Positions 10,955 through 24,347 of a DNA stretch of 64,000 nucleotides are shown one piece after another. This DNA is from Obelidium mucronatum. Taxonomy: Eukaryota; Chytridiomycota; Chytridiomycetes; Chytridiales; Chytriomycetaceae. Location of the stretch: positions 205,967 through 269,966 of the forward strand of contig JAIVFH010000043.1 in the NCBI GenBank assembly GCA_025765595.1, written 5' to 3'. The notes below the pieces were generated by a model that was not told where the DNA came from, ran no database searches, and saw nothing but the letters and a program-made list of their open reading frames with translations. Positions within the stretch are counted from its first letter, which is position 1. The number at the start of each line of letters is the position of its first letter. The position numbers and the translations under genes are program-made.

Positions 10955-11422
10955 TCAAGCGCCTCTGATCCGATTACTCTTGGTTCTGTTGATGTCAAAC
11001 TGCCATGTCCATCCACTGTGGAAAGTGTATCCGTCAAAACAACACTTCTTTTCCGCCATTACAGCGTGTACAAATCCTTGGCAGAAATCCCAGCCAAACA
11101 AGTAGTTCTCAGGAGTCAGGTACACCTGCAGGTCGTTCGCCACAATCGCGCCCGGTCCACTGCCATTGGCTTGGCGAGAGCGGCCAGCTCGGGGTGGAGC
11201 TTTGTCAGTTCTTCCTTTGAGTCTGCGAGGCCGACGGCGGCGTTGAGGATTTGGGCCACCAGCGCGACGCTCGACAGGCGCCCGGCGGCTTCGAGGGCTT
11301 CGATGAGCGGCGCGGCGATGCGTTTGGAGTTTGTTGGCGTTTTTGTTTTGACGGTCGCTGCGCCAGAGCATATTGCGAGTTGCGCCAAGTGGAAGGACTT
11401 CAAGATGGAACAATGAATTCAT
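10955..11422 (-). CDS. Hypothetical protein, frame interrupted
   Basis: Not recognised. Two overlapping minus-strand frames look coding in turn: 11403 down to about 11165 is GC-rich and helical (IAAPLIEALEAAGRLSSVAL, then VAQILNAAVGLAD), and from about 11165 to 10955 another frame carries VYLTPENYLFGWDFCQGFVH and WTWQFDIN. A single-base shift near 11160, or a 35-nt intron with donor GTGGAC and acceptor TGCAG, would connect them. No ATG lies in the first frame; the ATG at 11422 is in the other frame. So the 5' end is also unclear. It is divergent from the Num1-like gene, whose start is 23 bp away. Confidence 0.4.
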   Translation of the reverse strand: MNSLFHLEVLPLGATRNMLWRSDRQNKNANKLQTHRRAAHRSPRSRRAPVERRAGGPNPQRRRRPRRLKGRTDKAPPRAGRSRQANGSGPGAIVANDLQVYLTPENYLFGWDFCQGFVHAVMAEKKCCFDGYTFHSGWTWQFDINRTKSNRIRGA

Positions 11423-11444
11423 TGATGCGATTTTTTAATTTTAC

Positions 11445-14400
11445 ATGGAATCATCATCATCACCAACACAGCACATTCTGCAACTCGAAGACCAGCTGCG
11501 GGAGAAGGAGAAGGTCACTTTTCGCTTGCGTTCTGAATCTTGGTCGCTGATGATATCGCTTTAGGATGTGGAACTCGCTGCCACTATAGGCCAGGACCTG
11601 CTGAACCAAGTAGCGCTGGTAAACCAAACAATGAATTTCAGATTGACGGAACCATATCCAGTTGAATTAACTTGGCATTCGAGCTCAACTCGCGTGTCAA
11701 AGAACTAGAAGCTCAGCGAGAATCCACCAGCACAAACAATGACAATACTACCCCCAAACAGCAGCATCCCATCTCTAAAATACCTCTTCCTTCGTCATCC
11801 AACTCTTCGAATCCAAAAAAGACTGTTCCGAACCCTCCGAGCGTGCCCCAGCAACAACAACTACCACACCAGCAACAACAACAACACCAACAACAACAAC
11901 ACCAACAACATCCGAATCCAACTGGCTCGCCCTTTCCTAGAACTCCGTCAAAATCAAAACTTTTGTCAAATCAATTACCGCCTTCGCCATCCACACCAGC
12001 CACACCTTTACCATACCCTGAACACAAAATGGACCCAAACCTAGCAGCACAAATAGAAAACGCGCTCGTCCTACAACTCAGGTCACTCCAAGCCAAATTA
12101 TCAACGTCTGAATCTCTTCGATCAAAAGTATCAGAACGCTGCGAAGCCTTTGAACGAGAATGCACAACAATCAGAAGTCAAAATGAAAAGCTAGCCAACA
12201 GCGAAAGTAAAGAAAAAATAACTCTTAAAAAAACCACACTTTGAATTGACTGATTGTACATAACACTACACAGGGAAACTGAATGAAAGGATTTGGGATC
12301 TCGAGATTCTAAACCAACAACTCCAAGAAACCAACGAAACGCTTGAAAAAGAAATTGCACGCCTCCTTCAAAAAATCAAATCCCAGGAACGCGATACAAG
12401 CAACATGAAGGACCACGTGGATGCCCTGCGGTTGGCGGAAGCGGGTTGGAACAAGGAAAAAGAAACGCTGCTTTTCAAAATGGAATCTGAATCCAGTCGG
12501 AAACGGCGGGAGATTGCGATTTTAAAACGTGAAAAGGCGGAATTGGAAAAACAGATTCAAGAATTGAATCAGCCAATGTCAGTGGTGGAGGGTGGGTTTC
12601 AGTACAAGACGGGGGGTTCGGCGGCTTCTTCAACAAGTGATTTAGCAAGACGGGCAAAGTCTCTTGAAAAGCTGAGTGATGGAAAAGATGATGGTGAAGC
12701 TCGATCCCTTCAGCAGCAACTACAGTGCCAACAGCAACAACAAAACAGCAATAATTTATTCGTCAATTCCTTATCCAAGGCCCTCTCTCAAGCTCATACT
12801 CATAATGAAGAGCTCAGACGAGAGAATGCGGACCTTCTCCAAAGTAATGAAGAACTGGATCGACTACTTCAAGAAGCACATGAGACTATTGAATCCATGA
12901 AAGTTGGTTGTGATTTATCTTCTCTCGATCGAGATCAAGTGTTTGACCCGTCTTTCGCGGTCAATCAGTCAGTCAACTTGCACGACCAGTTGGCGTCATC
13001 AGAATCCATGGAAGACCTTTTGAAATTCGACTTGAACTTGGACCTAGATAAAGTGCAACTACCGCCAACCAATCTTTTGGCGGAACTGACTCAGGCAGAT
13101 ATCGATCTAGCACCTGCGGCTGAAGCAATGGACTCCACAGAAGCATTACCTACAGCAGTCGTTGAATCCAACGATTTGGAGCCTTCAGATACAGTGATTG
13201 AAGCTCTCAGCAGTCGCTCTCATCATCAACCCATCATGTCCGACTTTTGTTGTCAAACCGACGATATTCCACGCTTTTTATTGGACACGCGCAGTATATT
13301 GAATGAACTGACAGAGATTGAATCTATAGCCCCACCGCCACTACCCCCGGCTTTTTAGAAAACTCTTCCTTTGGCGATGATGACATTTCGTTCTCGGGTT
13401 CTTTTGGATCTTCTATACGCAGTGGTTCAGGTTTAACTTCTTTTTTTTTTTTTTTGCAAAACGTCTAAATTATTTTTAACTCTGTGTATAATAGTGGCTA
13501 TGCCTGATAACTTTGATCGGAGTTTATTGGGACAAATGAGTTCCACGTTGCAGCGGAATAATACGACAGGCGGGTTCAGAGCGCGGTCCCCAGAACTAGT
13601 TTACGGAGGTCGCGGCCTGACACGGCATCGGTCTGAAATCAGTTTTGACCATCAAACTCAAGAATATGTTCAATATGACAGCACGGCGATTGAAGCGTTG
13701 ACTTCCACCATGATTGGAACTTGGGTAACCCCCTGTCATTTGCGCTTATTTTTAGTGTTAAAACTCACAAAAAAAAACTTAAGTTCCAAAAACCAAATCG
13801 GCATGGAAAGAAACCACAATTGCGGTTCTTTTGGGTAAACCCGTACTCTCGACTCCTTAATTGGTCACACACGGCATCGAACGCGTCATCGGGAAAAGGA
13901 ATCACAAAAACAGGTGAGGGAATGAAAAAAAATACAATGTTATTAAATTCAATTTATCTATTTAAAACCCCTTTTTTTGTGGATAGCCTACATCAAACAA
14001 ATCAAATGGATGGAACCCACTGATACACATAAAAACTACCCACCAGATGAAACACATGCGATTGAAATCATATCTCGTCAACGCAGCATATTAATGATTC
14101 CGTTAACGTGGCAGGACCATCGCGCGTGGACTGCTGGCCTTGGATTACTACTAAGCAAATCAGCTGAAGGTACCGGTAGCGGTACGGATAAAACTGGAAA
14201 CCATGGCCTTACTACAATTCCTCTACATGAGCGCTTCAAAATAGTGGACATGGAGTCATCACCTGTACGGAGGGTCGCCGAAGGGAGTGGAGGAACGCCG
14301 TTAAGACGTAGTTTCACGCAAATAGCCGACCACAGCAACACCAACAACGCGTTTCTTGAAGGACGAGAAACAATTGGGTCTCCACAGCAGCAGCAGAGGT

Positions 14401-14561
14401 CAAAAACTCCCACACCACGGATGGTTCCTGCATTAGAGAGTGCAGGGGAAACGACTCCTGGAAAAGAGCGGAAACCACGCGGATTTTCGCGATTGGGTTT
14501 TACACCGCTTCGTTTGAGTTCGACGAGGAGTTTTAGTGGAAATAGTCCAGATGTGGAATAA
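11445..14561 (+). CDS. Num1/Mcp5-like cortical anchor with C-terminal PH domain
   Basis: Family members sit at the cell cortex, bind phosphoinositides through the PH domain, and anchor dynein or mitochondria. Exons 11445-11513, 11565-11609, 11684-12206, 12274-13293, 13359-13430, 13495-13724, 13784-13913, 13987-14561. The N-terminal part is coiled coil with heptad leucines; residues around 85-115 are a Gln/His-rich low-complexity stretch (repeated CAACAA codons); a second long coil follows. The C-terminal PH domain has the Mcp5 hallmarks ALTSTMIGTW, RFFWVNPYSRLLNW, then AYIKQIKWMEP and RSILMIPLTWQDHRAWTAGL. Its basic Ser/Thr-rich tail ends in SFSGNSPDVE. The intron at 13294-13358 removes a stop codon and is supported by frame on both sides. 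Confidence 0.85.
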
Positions 14562-15009
14562 AACGACAAAAACGCTTAATTCAAACTCTGAAAACACCTG
14601 GACTAGATCGCAGCTATAGTAGCAAAGTATTTAAAACACTTAGACCAGTAGTAGCAAAGTATTATTGGAAAATCTGCTTTGAAGAATATCCTAATATTTG
14701 CTCAAAACAATTTCACAACGGGAATAACTCTCTCAATTAAACTTAAGGGACATGGAGATTTGTGTCTGGCTCTTCAAGTGCAATATCTCAATCGTCTTTT
14801 TTTAGTGGAACAGGTTTTGTTGCCATAGTCGTGGCGTTGGAATCATTGGTATTTAGGCAAAAATTGAAATATCTTTCAACATAAGGTCAGATGGACGCGC
14901 TGCTTATCCAGAAAAGTCGATTGCATTTATGTATGTTGTGATAAAATTTTAATTAAGAAAAGAAAAACAAAAGTACCGCCTCAAACAACAGGGGAAAACA
15001 TCCTTCCAA
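14562..15009. other. Intergenic, AT-rich; no gene seen
   Basis: No convincing coding signal. A 13-bp word, GTAGCAAAGTATT, occurs twice about 30 bp apart near 14620 and 14650. The region presumably holds the 3' UTR of the Num1-like gene and the promoter of the next gene. Confidence 0.5.
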
Positions 15010-15573
15010 ATGTCTAACAACGCTTCCCCTTTCCTGTGGGTCAAGCTGGGGAATTGCAGATCAATCGAGATCTCGACCGAATCGTGTCGCAACGTCCATG
15101 AGCTTATCAAGAAGGTCAAGGCAGAGGCCTCGTCACTTGCCGGAGTGTCCATCGAAAGAATCAATTTATATACCGGAGATCCTGTCAGAAATGAAGCCCT
15201 GAGACCAGGCCTTCTTTTGACTGAGATATCTTCACAGACAGGATACTCACGCAATGACGATGCACACCCTCTGTTTGTTGCCGTTGGTGAGCTCCAACTC
15301 CACTCGAAATCTTAAACTTACAATAACAAGAGTTTAGCGTCGTCGTCACCGTTTTCTTTGTTCTCCTTTGTTTGGCCGTCTTTACGCTTTCAGAGCGTGT
15401 CCACCGGTCCTGTTAAACATCCTGTTAAGCTACTGCAACGCGAAAAACTCGTAAAGGAAGAGATATCAAACTTATCGAAAGCTGGAGATGGGTTGGAGAA
15501 AATTACACCTCTTTTCTCGGAAAATACATTAGGAGTTTCGCTCAGAAGGCCATTCAGACCACAAAAAGATTAG
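15010..15573 (+). CDS. Small protein with ubiquitin-like N-terminal fold, function unknown
   Basis: Two exons, 15010 to about 15289 and about 15341 to 15573, joined by an intron with donor GTGAGC and acceptor GTTTAG (phase 1). The first exon reads as a beta-grasp-like module: LWVKLGNCRSIEI, VHELIKKVKAEA, RINLYTGDP, LRPGLLLTEI and HPLFVAV. This pattern (beta strands, helix, then LYxGD and a final PLFV) resembles the N-terminal ubiquitin-like region of Crinkler-type proteins, but it lacks a clear LxLFLAK motif, so I do not assign that family. The second exon is polar and low in features (KLVKEEISNLSKAGDGLEKI). Total about 165 residues. No signal peptide. Confidence 0.5.
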
Positions 15574-15888
15574 CAGGACATACGGATTTAGTATAAATTT
15601 TTCAGTTGAAATCCAAGTCCTCGTATCGTTAACGTGTTTTCTGGATAGTAACCGTTTCCATACGGTTGACTTATCTTTGGAATTTTATGACTTGTGCCTA
15701 GCATTCGAGATTGTCAAGTTTCCTTCAATAAGTGTCCGCTTGTACAACGATTTTATCGGGAGCTGAAGGTGTTGGAGGAAAATGCAGTTCTTCAGCCCGC
15801 TGTCAAGTGTTAACGACAACAACGCGTACAATTGGGTCTCCACAGACAGCACTTTGAAAAGTAGTCCGAAGCTTTGGAAGAAAACAAC
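15574..15888. other. Intergenic; possible orphan exon
   Basis: Around 15706-15815 a 36-codon + strand stretch without a start codon reads like real protein (CPLVQRFYRELKVLEENAVL) and is preceded by a possible acceptor (GCCTAG). It ends at a TAA and has no obvious partner exon. It may be a relic. Nothing else is seen. Confidence 0.35.
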
Positions 15889-17485
15889 ATGCCATCCTCG
15901 CTTTCCAATAAAGACACCAAAAAAAAGTCCGAACATCGAAAAAAAATATATATGCCATCCTCACTCTCTTATCCATCCGGCACGCAGGGACAGCCTCAAT
16001 ACCGATACCGACTGATGCAACTTCCTGCTGAAGTTGCTCAGCTTTTCGACAATGGCGTTGGGAGCGGTCTTTTGATTCGTGGTGGAGAAGACTGTGATGC
16101 CATCCTGACTACAGGTTGAAAGGCGCTTTTTTTTTGTGACATGGCAAGGAAGCTGTCCTTTTTAACCAAACGGAAACTGTGTTAGAATCAAGCTCATATG
16201 CCGTGAAGGAAGTACAAACATCTAATACGTTGCTCCTTGTGCACCTTGATCCACACTCTGCCGTCACATCCGATATTGATATCGACACTGAAATTGAGAG
16301 CTCTAGCCATCCATACACTGTCGAAGCGTCTCTTTCTTCTGTTGTTGAATTGGAAAATGTGGTCCCAAAAAGCATTGACCAACTTACTCAGCTGTTGGGC
16401 CCATCAACATATTCTGGGCCATATCACGAAAAGAAGCGGATGCAAGGAACCGGTCCAGGTGCAGATGCTGTATTATATTCATGGGAAGAGCTGCGTGGAC
16501 TTGTGCAAGCAAGTGATTTGGAACTGAAGACGGCATTGGCGGAATTGGGTGCTGTTGAGTTTGAAGGTATATCATACCTTGATCATAAGGTTATCTGGCT
16601 TTCGTGTTTCTTATCATTTTTTAAAAGGCTCATTCAGGCTGATAAGTCCTTCGTTCTTGAACGAGTTCATTCAACTATTCATCGCGTCAATAGAGATTGA
16701 AGAGAAGGACATGCTTGCACTTACGGAGGATGAAGCTTTGCATATGATGGCTGAACACGATATTCCAGAAACTGTCATTTTGCATTGTCTACATTTGATT
16801 TCTGATGAAGTCGGAGCAGGTTTCTGTATTGTTACTCTACTTTTGTAGTGACGGTCCAAGATAAAGCGACTAAGCCCTGTTTATTAAAAACTGTTATAGG
16901 ATCTGGTATATTCAGGCTGTCTTCGTCGAAAATTTGTCGTACGACTGGGACAGAGGTGCTGGTGGCAATGAAGGTAATCCCATAAGCTGGCGGACTTTCT
17001 TTTATTTACGTTCTTCATGGACAAAGCACAAGACGCTGTTAAGCGCATTCATGCAGGAATGGAGGCGAGCGACTCCAAGCGCGTTTGAACCAAATTTGAA
17101 TTGTTTGCAGGTAAACGACTTCATTCTATCGTCCTTACCATTAACTGGTATTTATCACGTCAAATTAGGGGCTATATCTCCTCGAAGAAAATAGCGCAAT
17201 GAACAATGAAATCAAATACTTTCCGTAAGTACTCGCGAATTTCACGCGAATTTCAAATCAGTTGTATGACTCATTTCATTATCTAGCAAATCCAAACTCC
17301 CGTCAATTGCAAAAGATCGCCTTGAACATCTATTTCAAGTTCGAAGGAAATGGGCTAGTACAGATATTATGCCTTATATCCAGGATTTGGCAGAAAACAA
17401 AAAGAAGCTGGATTTGATGCTTTTGAAGTACGCCCGACTATCCAAAGTGGGAGAAACCGTTTATTATTCTAGCCGTTTCGGATGA
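15889..17485 (+). CDS. DCC1: Sister chromatid cohesion protein DCC1
   Basis: Subunit of the Ctf18-RFC clamp loader, which loads PCNA and supports cohesion in the nucleus. Seven exons: 15889-16114, 16153-16566, 16628-16819, 16900-16973, 17027-17110, 17169-17224, 17287-17485. Family features in order: YRLMQLPAEVAQLF, LIRGGEDCDAILTT, VKEVQTSNTLLLVHL, the GSFRLISPSFLNEFIQLF segment, FMQEWRRATPSAF, and at the end KYFP..LPSIAKDRLEHLF and VRRKWASTDIMPYIQDL. The first intron is only 38 nt (acceptor GGAAG); other junctions are ordinary. The start at 15889 gives a Ser/Lys-rich leader of about 40 residues; an in-frame ATG 21 codons later would also work. Confidence 0.88.
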
Positions 17486-18155
17486 GTGTCAATGTGTCAT
17501 GAATAAATCAAAGGTTGCGATAGATGGTTGACGGGTTTTTTGGTTTGCAGTTTGTCATCGCGTGGGACTTCAGATCTTGAAACCCATCTCACGCATGCAG
17601 TCTTGATGGGCCGTGATCAAATCCTTGCATTTCACAGAATCTTCACCGACTGGAACGAAGGCGGGTTTAGCTCGTTGAGTAAAAACAGCAGGGTAATCTC
17701 ACATTCGATCACACATTCATCGCGGACTTGTCTTGTGTCTGGACAAGCACAGCATGGTTTGCACTTTGGCTCCGATGGTGCAGCTTCAGCAGTTTTACTT
17801 GGAAGGGATGACGGTTCAGGCATTTTATTGAAGAGTAAAGGCAGAAACAAAAAAAAGACCAAAAAAGTGAGTGATTTGTTTGGGAACTCTGCGCGCGAGA
17901 CCGACCATCAGGATCAAATCGTTGCAATTTCAAAAGTCGAAGTGGCGATAGGTCAAGGCAACTCAAGGAGGGAGGGGGTGTGATCAGAGGGAGGCCCCAT
18001 CACAGTAATTGGCTGCCTCCAAATTGACGTTAACCTATTAAGCCCATGAATTGGAAGAGAAGATGGTTACAAGAACTGGATTGAGCGATGACAGTGATGG
18101 TTCAGGACAATGGTCGCTAACCCTGTTTCTTTGTTCCAGAAAACTCTCAACGGCA
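17486..18155 (+). other. Intergenic with a 125-codon ORF (17608-17983) of unknown status
   Basis: An ORF open from 17528 to 17983 has its first ATG at 17608. It encodes a Ser/Gly/Lys-rich sequence (NKKKTKKVSDLFGNSARE) with no domain I recognise. A phase-compatible upstream exon might start at 17482, overlapping the DCC1 stop codon, but this is speculative. The remaining sequence to 18155 is the Rab11 promoter. Confidence 0.3.
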
Positions 18156-19184
<1,029 letters not shown>

Positions 19185-19385
19185 GTCTGTTTGGGAGGAT
19201 ATGCGAATTTGGAAGTTATTTAGATTGCTGTTGATGAGTGTGTTTGAGGTGTTTTTTGTTGTTATTTTCTTTCCACATAGTTTGTCCCCAGCCTTTCGTT
19301 GAAAACAAAAACAAAGACCATACTATTTAGTCTGATTAATATTCTTCTGATTTCTTCTGTTTGCCTGTTTAAATATGATGTCAAA

Positions 19386-21366
19386 ATGACTTCAATGGCG
19401 GAAACTTTGATAATCGCCGTCCCAACCGGACTAGCCGCTGTGAAGCTATACCTCTGCGGATACGAATGGATCAGTTTTTGTAAAATCATCAGTTAGATTC
19501 TGTGCGTTTTGCTCACAAGATGATCTCTTAGCTTTGGCATCGATGGCAGGCCTATGCCTGACTGCAACAACAGCCCGCATTGTCCCGTTCACCAGACCTG
19601 ACATGTATCGAATCGAACGAACCGACGAACAAGGTCTTGCATCTGGCCTGGCATTGGTTCCATTAGTCTTGAGTTCTTGCCTTGTTCAATTAGACCATCA
19701 GGGTTTAAATTCAGATGAACAACGATATCTGGAACTTTTGTTATGCATATCTCTGGGTTTATCAGCGACTAAGACTTGGGTTTCACTGTATTTCCATGGG
19801 GTGTGGTCTGTTTCGACTTTTGCGGTATTCCTTGTCCTTGGAATACTGGGTGGTGTTGTGAGGGACCTGCTGAACCTGCAAGGTTAGGAAAGTTTTTGAT
19901 ACTTTTTATAAGTACATCAATATTTGACCTCCTCTGCAAAAGGGTTGTCAATTGCATGGGTCATTGGGTTGATCATCGTCTCGTCGTTTTTCTCCCTATC
20001 TTCAGTCATTGGACTCATTCTAATTCTGGAAAAGTGCCTTACAATTGGAGAATCAATGATAATTAGCGATATGTTTGTGTTGTTTGCGCTGGATGCATTT
20101 CTCGTACTTCTCGGAAAGGTACATTGTTGAATTCTGTCAACACCTTAAAACCTTTTTAATATCTCTTTCCAGAACGCCCCTGATCTGTTAACCATTACCC
20201 GTGATCCAATACATCTCGTTTCCCAGGGTCTCATTCTCGGGATGCTGCTCATTGGATTCTGCACGACCCCCATTCTATCACAAATCGCCAACCTGCAACG
20301 AAACAATCATAAACAGACGTCCAAAAACGAAAGCAGCATTATCAAACTCTCTTTTTTGTTCTATGCAACTGCTGCCGCGATCGTATTGGGTTTAATTAGG
20401 CCGTGGTTGCAAAGAGTTTTACCTGACGGTCGCGACCCATTCCTTTGGCTCGTTGTGTTTCTCTTTGAGAAACCAGCCGAAAGAATTTGGTTGCTTATTT
20501 ATTGGTTTTTTGTGGTTTTGATTGGTGTGGTTCTGGCAGTTGTTGGATTTGCTGGAAATTCCAGTGCGGACATCAAAGGCAAAAGGAGTCTGACGTATCT
20601 GAATTTTAAACGGAAATATTTCCATGCATTAGCTGTCGGGATGTTTCTTCCTGGATATCTGGCGGAGGTTTGGGTCTTTGAAACTTCGGGAAACAATTTG
20701 GCTAACATGAAGCACCAGGCTGACACAATGCGCCTGTCATTTAGTGTTGCACTCTCTGCCCTGATATTCGTTGAATTTATTCGTGTGTTCTCTGTCTGGC
20801 CTGCAGGGAAAGAAGTTGCTTCTTTTCTGCGCAACTTCCTGGATAACAAGGATCGTGGAATATTTATCCTCAGCCACCTGTATCTCCTGATTGGATGTGC
20901 ATTGCCTGTCTGGATAAATCGAATAGTTTCTTCGACTTCCACATTTCCTGGATTATATGGGATAATTGTCCTTGGCATTGCAGATTCAACCGCCTCCATT
21001 ATTGGATACCGGTATGGAAAACGACGGTGGCCCAATAGTTTCAAAACTGTGGAAGGAACAGTTTCTTTTGCTGTGAGCATGTTTGGTGCATGCATATTTT
21101 TGGATTGGGCGACTGTTGGAAGTGATTTGGGATGGTGGAGGCATCTAACGGTTTCTCTGATATCAGGTTCTCTTCGCTTTCACTGTTTCCTGCTGTATTA
21201 ATTCTTTTTTGATTTTTTTTTCATTGAAGGGCTGTTGGAGGCCGTCAGGTTGGTTTTTCTACTTTTTTGTGTTTTACTTGTTTGCTAATCGTCGTTGCAA
21301 AACAGTGCTCAAAATGATAACTTATTGCTTCCATTAATAAGCATTTCACTCTCATTCTTACTCTGA
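19386..21366 (+). CDS. SEC59: Dolichol kinase
   Basis: ER membrane enzyme that phosphorylates dolichol with CTP, supplying the lipid carrier for N-glycosylation, GPI anchors and O-mannosylation. Exons 19386-19473, 19532-19882, 19943-20118, 20173-21166, 21230-21248, 21306-21366; the fifth is 19 nt. More than ten hydrophobic segments are visible. Diagnostic C-terminal features: RKYFHALAVGMFLPGYL, then ADSTASIIGYRYGKRRWP, SFKTVEGTVSF and the terminal LLEAVSAQNDNLLLPL. ATG at 19386 is preferred because it heads the first hydrophobic segment and the exon joins in phase. Roughly 560 residues, normal for the family. Confidence 0.93.
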
Positions 21367-21486
21367 AACCATTGATGATGGCATCAGAATAAACTGCCCC
21401 CCTTTCGTATTCTTGATTGCCAAATTTTTGGGTTTTTGAAACACCATCGAAACGCTGGTCCGTTCATACCTTTTCCCCATCTGTAG

Positions 21487-22603
21487 ATGCCTTCCCAATA
21501 CCAGATCGTTGTTCTAGGGGATGGTGCTGTTGGAAAGACAGGTGAGCGTTTTGATGCAAGCCCTCACTCTTTCGGCAGATCCCGTTGATACTCTTTTCTC
21601 TGGGAGCGGCGTAAGCGCCCGGCATGATCGAAGGCGGTTGAATTGAGGGCAAATGAAATCGACACATGAATGCAATGAGGAGTCGGGGGATGGTATTTGT
21701 CGATTTGAGATCTGACAGGATCTAACATCTCAAGATTCTGGACCTCACACCAAGACCTTTTCTTTTCTCCAACATACGTATTTATTTTCTGTCTTATTCT
21801 CTTCTTATTTGATTGTGGTTGTAGCCTTGACTATTCAGGTGTGTCTTTTTTTTTTTCAAAGTTGTTCGCCAAGACTACCTGATGAGATTAACCGCAATAT
21901 TTGATATTCCATTTGTTAGTATTGTTTGAATAGTTTTGTAGAGGTGAGTGGTATTCGTAGTTGCTTGCTGGAACTTATCAATCATTCCTTTTTTGTTAAC
22001 AGCACTATGATCCAACGATTGAAGATTCGTACCGGAAACAAGTCATTGTAGATAATGAAACATGTGTATTAGAAATCTTGGATACTGCTGGTCAGGAAGA
22101 GTTTGCGGTAAAAAACGAAACGCAATCTGTGCTCACTTGGGCTTGTTGAGTCTGAACAGCGGCTATACAAAAAAAAACAGGCCATGGGAGACCAATGGCT
22201 TCGAATTGGTGATGGATTCCTCCTAGTCTATTCAATCACATCACGACAATCATTCAACCGAATTAAACGATTCCGAGAACAAATGATGCGAGTGCGTGAA
22301 TCTGAAGATACACCCATGGTGATTGTGGGGAATAAATGCGATATGGCTGGCGAGCGACAAGTATCGACACAAGAAGGAGTTGAACTTGCTAAGCTGTTAA
22401 AGTGCGAATTTATCGAAACTTCAGCGAAAAGCAAATACAATGTGGAAAAGTTTGTCAATAGTTTTCTTTTCTTTGTATTATATATATTGGAAATTCTGAT
22501 TCGTTAATTTTTTTTTAACAGTGCGTTTCATTTGGCTGTTCGAGTGCTTAGAAAGCACCAATCCAAGCGGAGAAAGGCAAAAGGCGACTGCGCCATCATG
22601 TAG
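21487..22603 (+). CDS. Ras-family GTPase, paralogue 1 (CAIM end)
   Basis: Membrane-tethered signalling switch. Exons 21487-21541, 21825-21838 (14 nt), 21920-21943 (24 nt), 22003-22107, 22181-22449, 22522-22603. P-loop GDGAVGKT, effector loop [13 protein letters not shown]3 DTAGQEEF (Gln61 equivalent present), G4 NKCD, G5 ETSAK. Polybasic C-terminus ([10 protein letters not shown]) precedes the CAAX box CAIM; Met in the last place favours farnesylation. The P-loop differs from classical Ras (GAGGVGKS) and matches the Rho/Rac form, yet switch regions and the absence of a Rho insert place it with Ras. First of four adjacent paralogues with identical exon plan. Confidence 0.93.
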
Positions 22604-22903
22604 CTCGGTTCTAACATAAATCAAGGCTTTGCACTTGAATATGCCACCTTTTCCCCTTCTGTTCTTTTTTTTTTGTTCTTTTGCCTGATATCTCGTTTCT
22701 CCTTTTCTCGCTTTGCGCTCTGCATACTTTTGTATTTAAGACAAATAAGACGGTTAAACCCCCTTTTTTGGTATCGGTATTTTGATGCACGACCGGGTTC
22801 GGGAAGCGGGCACTTACACAAGCCTCAATTCGAATCTGAACGAACCAATTTTTTTTGTGCATTCTGCCAAAAGAAAGGAAAACCCACAGCCACTTCCAAA
22901 ACG

Positions 22904-24121
22904 ATGCAACAGACCGCTCAACATAATATCGTAGTTCTCGGAGATGGCGCTGTAGGAAAGACAGGTGAGCATTCAATCGTCGTGGATTGTTGGGATAACC
23001 AAAATGTGAGGCTGGACGGTTTGAATTGGGGTGCTTGGCCGTTCCTGGTTCGACTTCAAGAGCTGGATGGTTGCGCGAACTAGAGACGAAAGGAACATTC
23101 TCGTGGTCTCGGCTAGTTGCTGAGTGTAAATGGCAAATGCCGCAGTGGCGGGGATGGTGGTGGCAAAACGGTGATCGGGATCAAATCGTTGCAACGTGGC
23201 TGATGATACTCTCTCTTCACTTCTTTTCATATGAGCTTACAAAAACTCTTTTTCTTTATGTTATGTTTGAATACCTGAACAAACAGCTCTCACGACGCAG
23301 GTGAGGTGGTCGAAATTGTTTTACCCCAAACGAAATTACGATTAACATTCCATTCCACCCATGGTTTTATAGTACTGCCTAAATAACTTTCCGGAGGTGA
23401 TTGATTTGTTAAATTGTGTGATGCGAATTGCCGGGGGTGCTGAATAGTTCCGTTAAACAGGCCTATGACCCAACAATCGTGGATTCATACCGGAAAAAAG
23501 TACTCGTAGATGGAGAAGAATGTATTCTGGAAATTCTAGATACTGCTGGACAAGACGAGTTTCTTGGGTTCGTTGTTTTCACAAAACTCTTGGCATCCTC
23601 TTTCAATTAATTTGTAACCGGTACTTAACAACAGGATGCGAGACCAATGGTTCCGATTCGGGGATGGATTCATATTAGTCTACTCAATCACATCAAGACA
23701 GTCATTTAATTACATCAAAGAATACCACAAGGAAATGATGCGAGCTCGCGAAATTGGTGCTGCCCCAACGCCCATTCTGATTGTCGGCAACAAAACAGAT
23801 TTGGCAGGAGAACGTGAAGTTTCAACGCAGGAAGGAATGGATTTGGCTAAATTATTCAAGAGCGACTTTTTGGAGACTTCTGCAAAGACAAAGTACAATG
23901 TTGAAAAGTGAGTTTTTGCTTTAATTTTATGGTTTAATTTTTTTGCTTTAATTTTATGGTTAAATTCATATATGATTTTGTTAATCTACTCTCTGTATTT
24001 TTTGGACTTATTAACTTATCAACTGATTTTTTTCAAAATCAGCACATTCCACTCTGTTGTTCGAATGCTGCGGAAACAGCAATCAGTGAGAAGCAGCAAG
24101 CCCGAGTGTTGTATTATGTGA
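22904..24121 (+). CDS. Ras-family GTPase, paralogue 2 (CCIM end)
   Basis: Exons 22904-22964, 23287-23300 (14 nt), 23373-23396 (24 nt), 23461-23567, 23635-23907, 24043-24121. P-loop GDGAVGKT; microexons encode ALTTQ and YCLNNFPE; effector loop [12 protein letters not shown] (Val replaces Glu37 of Ras, and the last residue is Lys); G3 DTAGQDEF; G4 NKTD; G5 ETSAK. Ends in CCIM, so a second Cys next to the prenylated one could be palmitoylated. The effector-loop changes suggest a different effector range from paralogues 1, 3 and 4 (inference). The 322-nt first intron is unusually long for this window. Confidence 0.92.
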
Positions 24122-24347
24122 TGCCTTTGCAACTTGTATTCTTCGTCTGTTGGCTGCTTGCACCTGTTTTTATTCCCCTCTCTCTCTGTCCGGTCTTCCC
24201 CCCCTTTTTTTGTCTTCTTCTCTCATTTATCTCATTCTATATATTGGAAACTATTCACTATTGTAAAATATGAAACATATCAGACTTTTTATTCGTTGTT
24301 TAAGTTATTTTGTTTGTTTCAAATAATTTTTTTCATCCAACCAATCG

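Noticed and set aside
23040..23080. GGTTCGACTTC, a tRNA B-box-like word in a Ras intron
   Set aside because: No A box or cloverleaf could be drawn around it.
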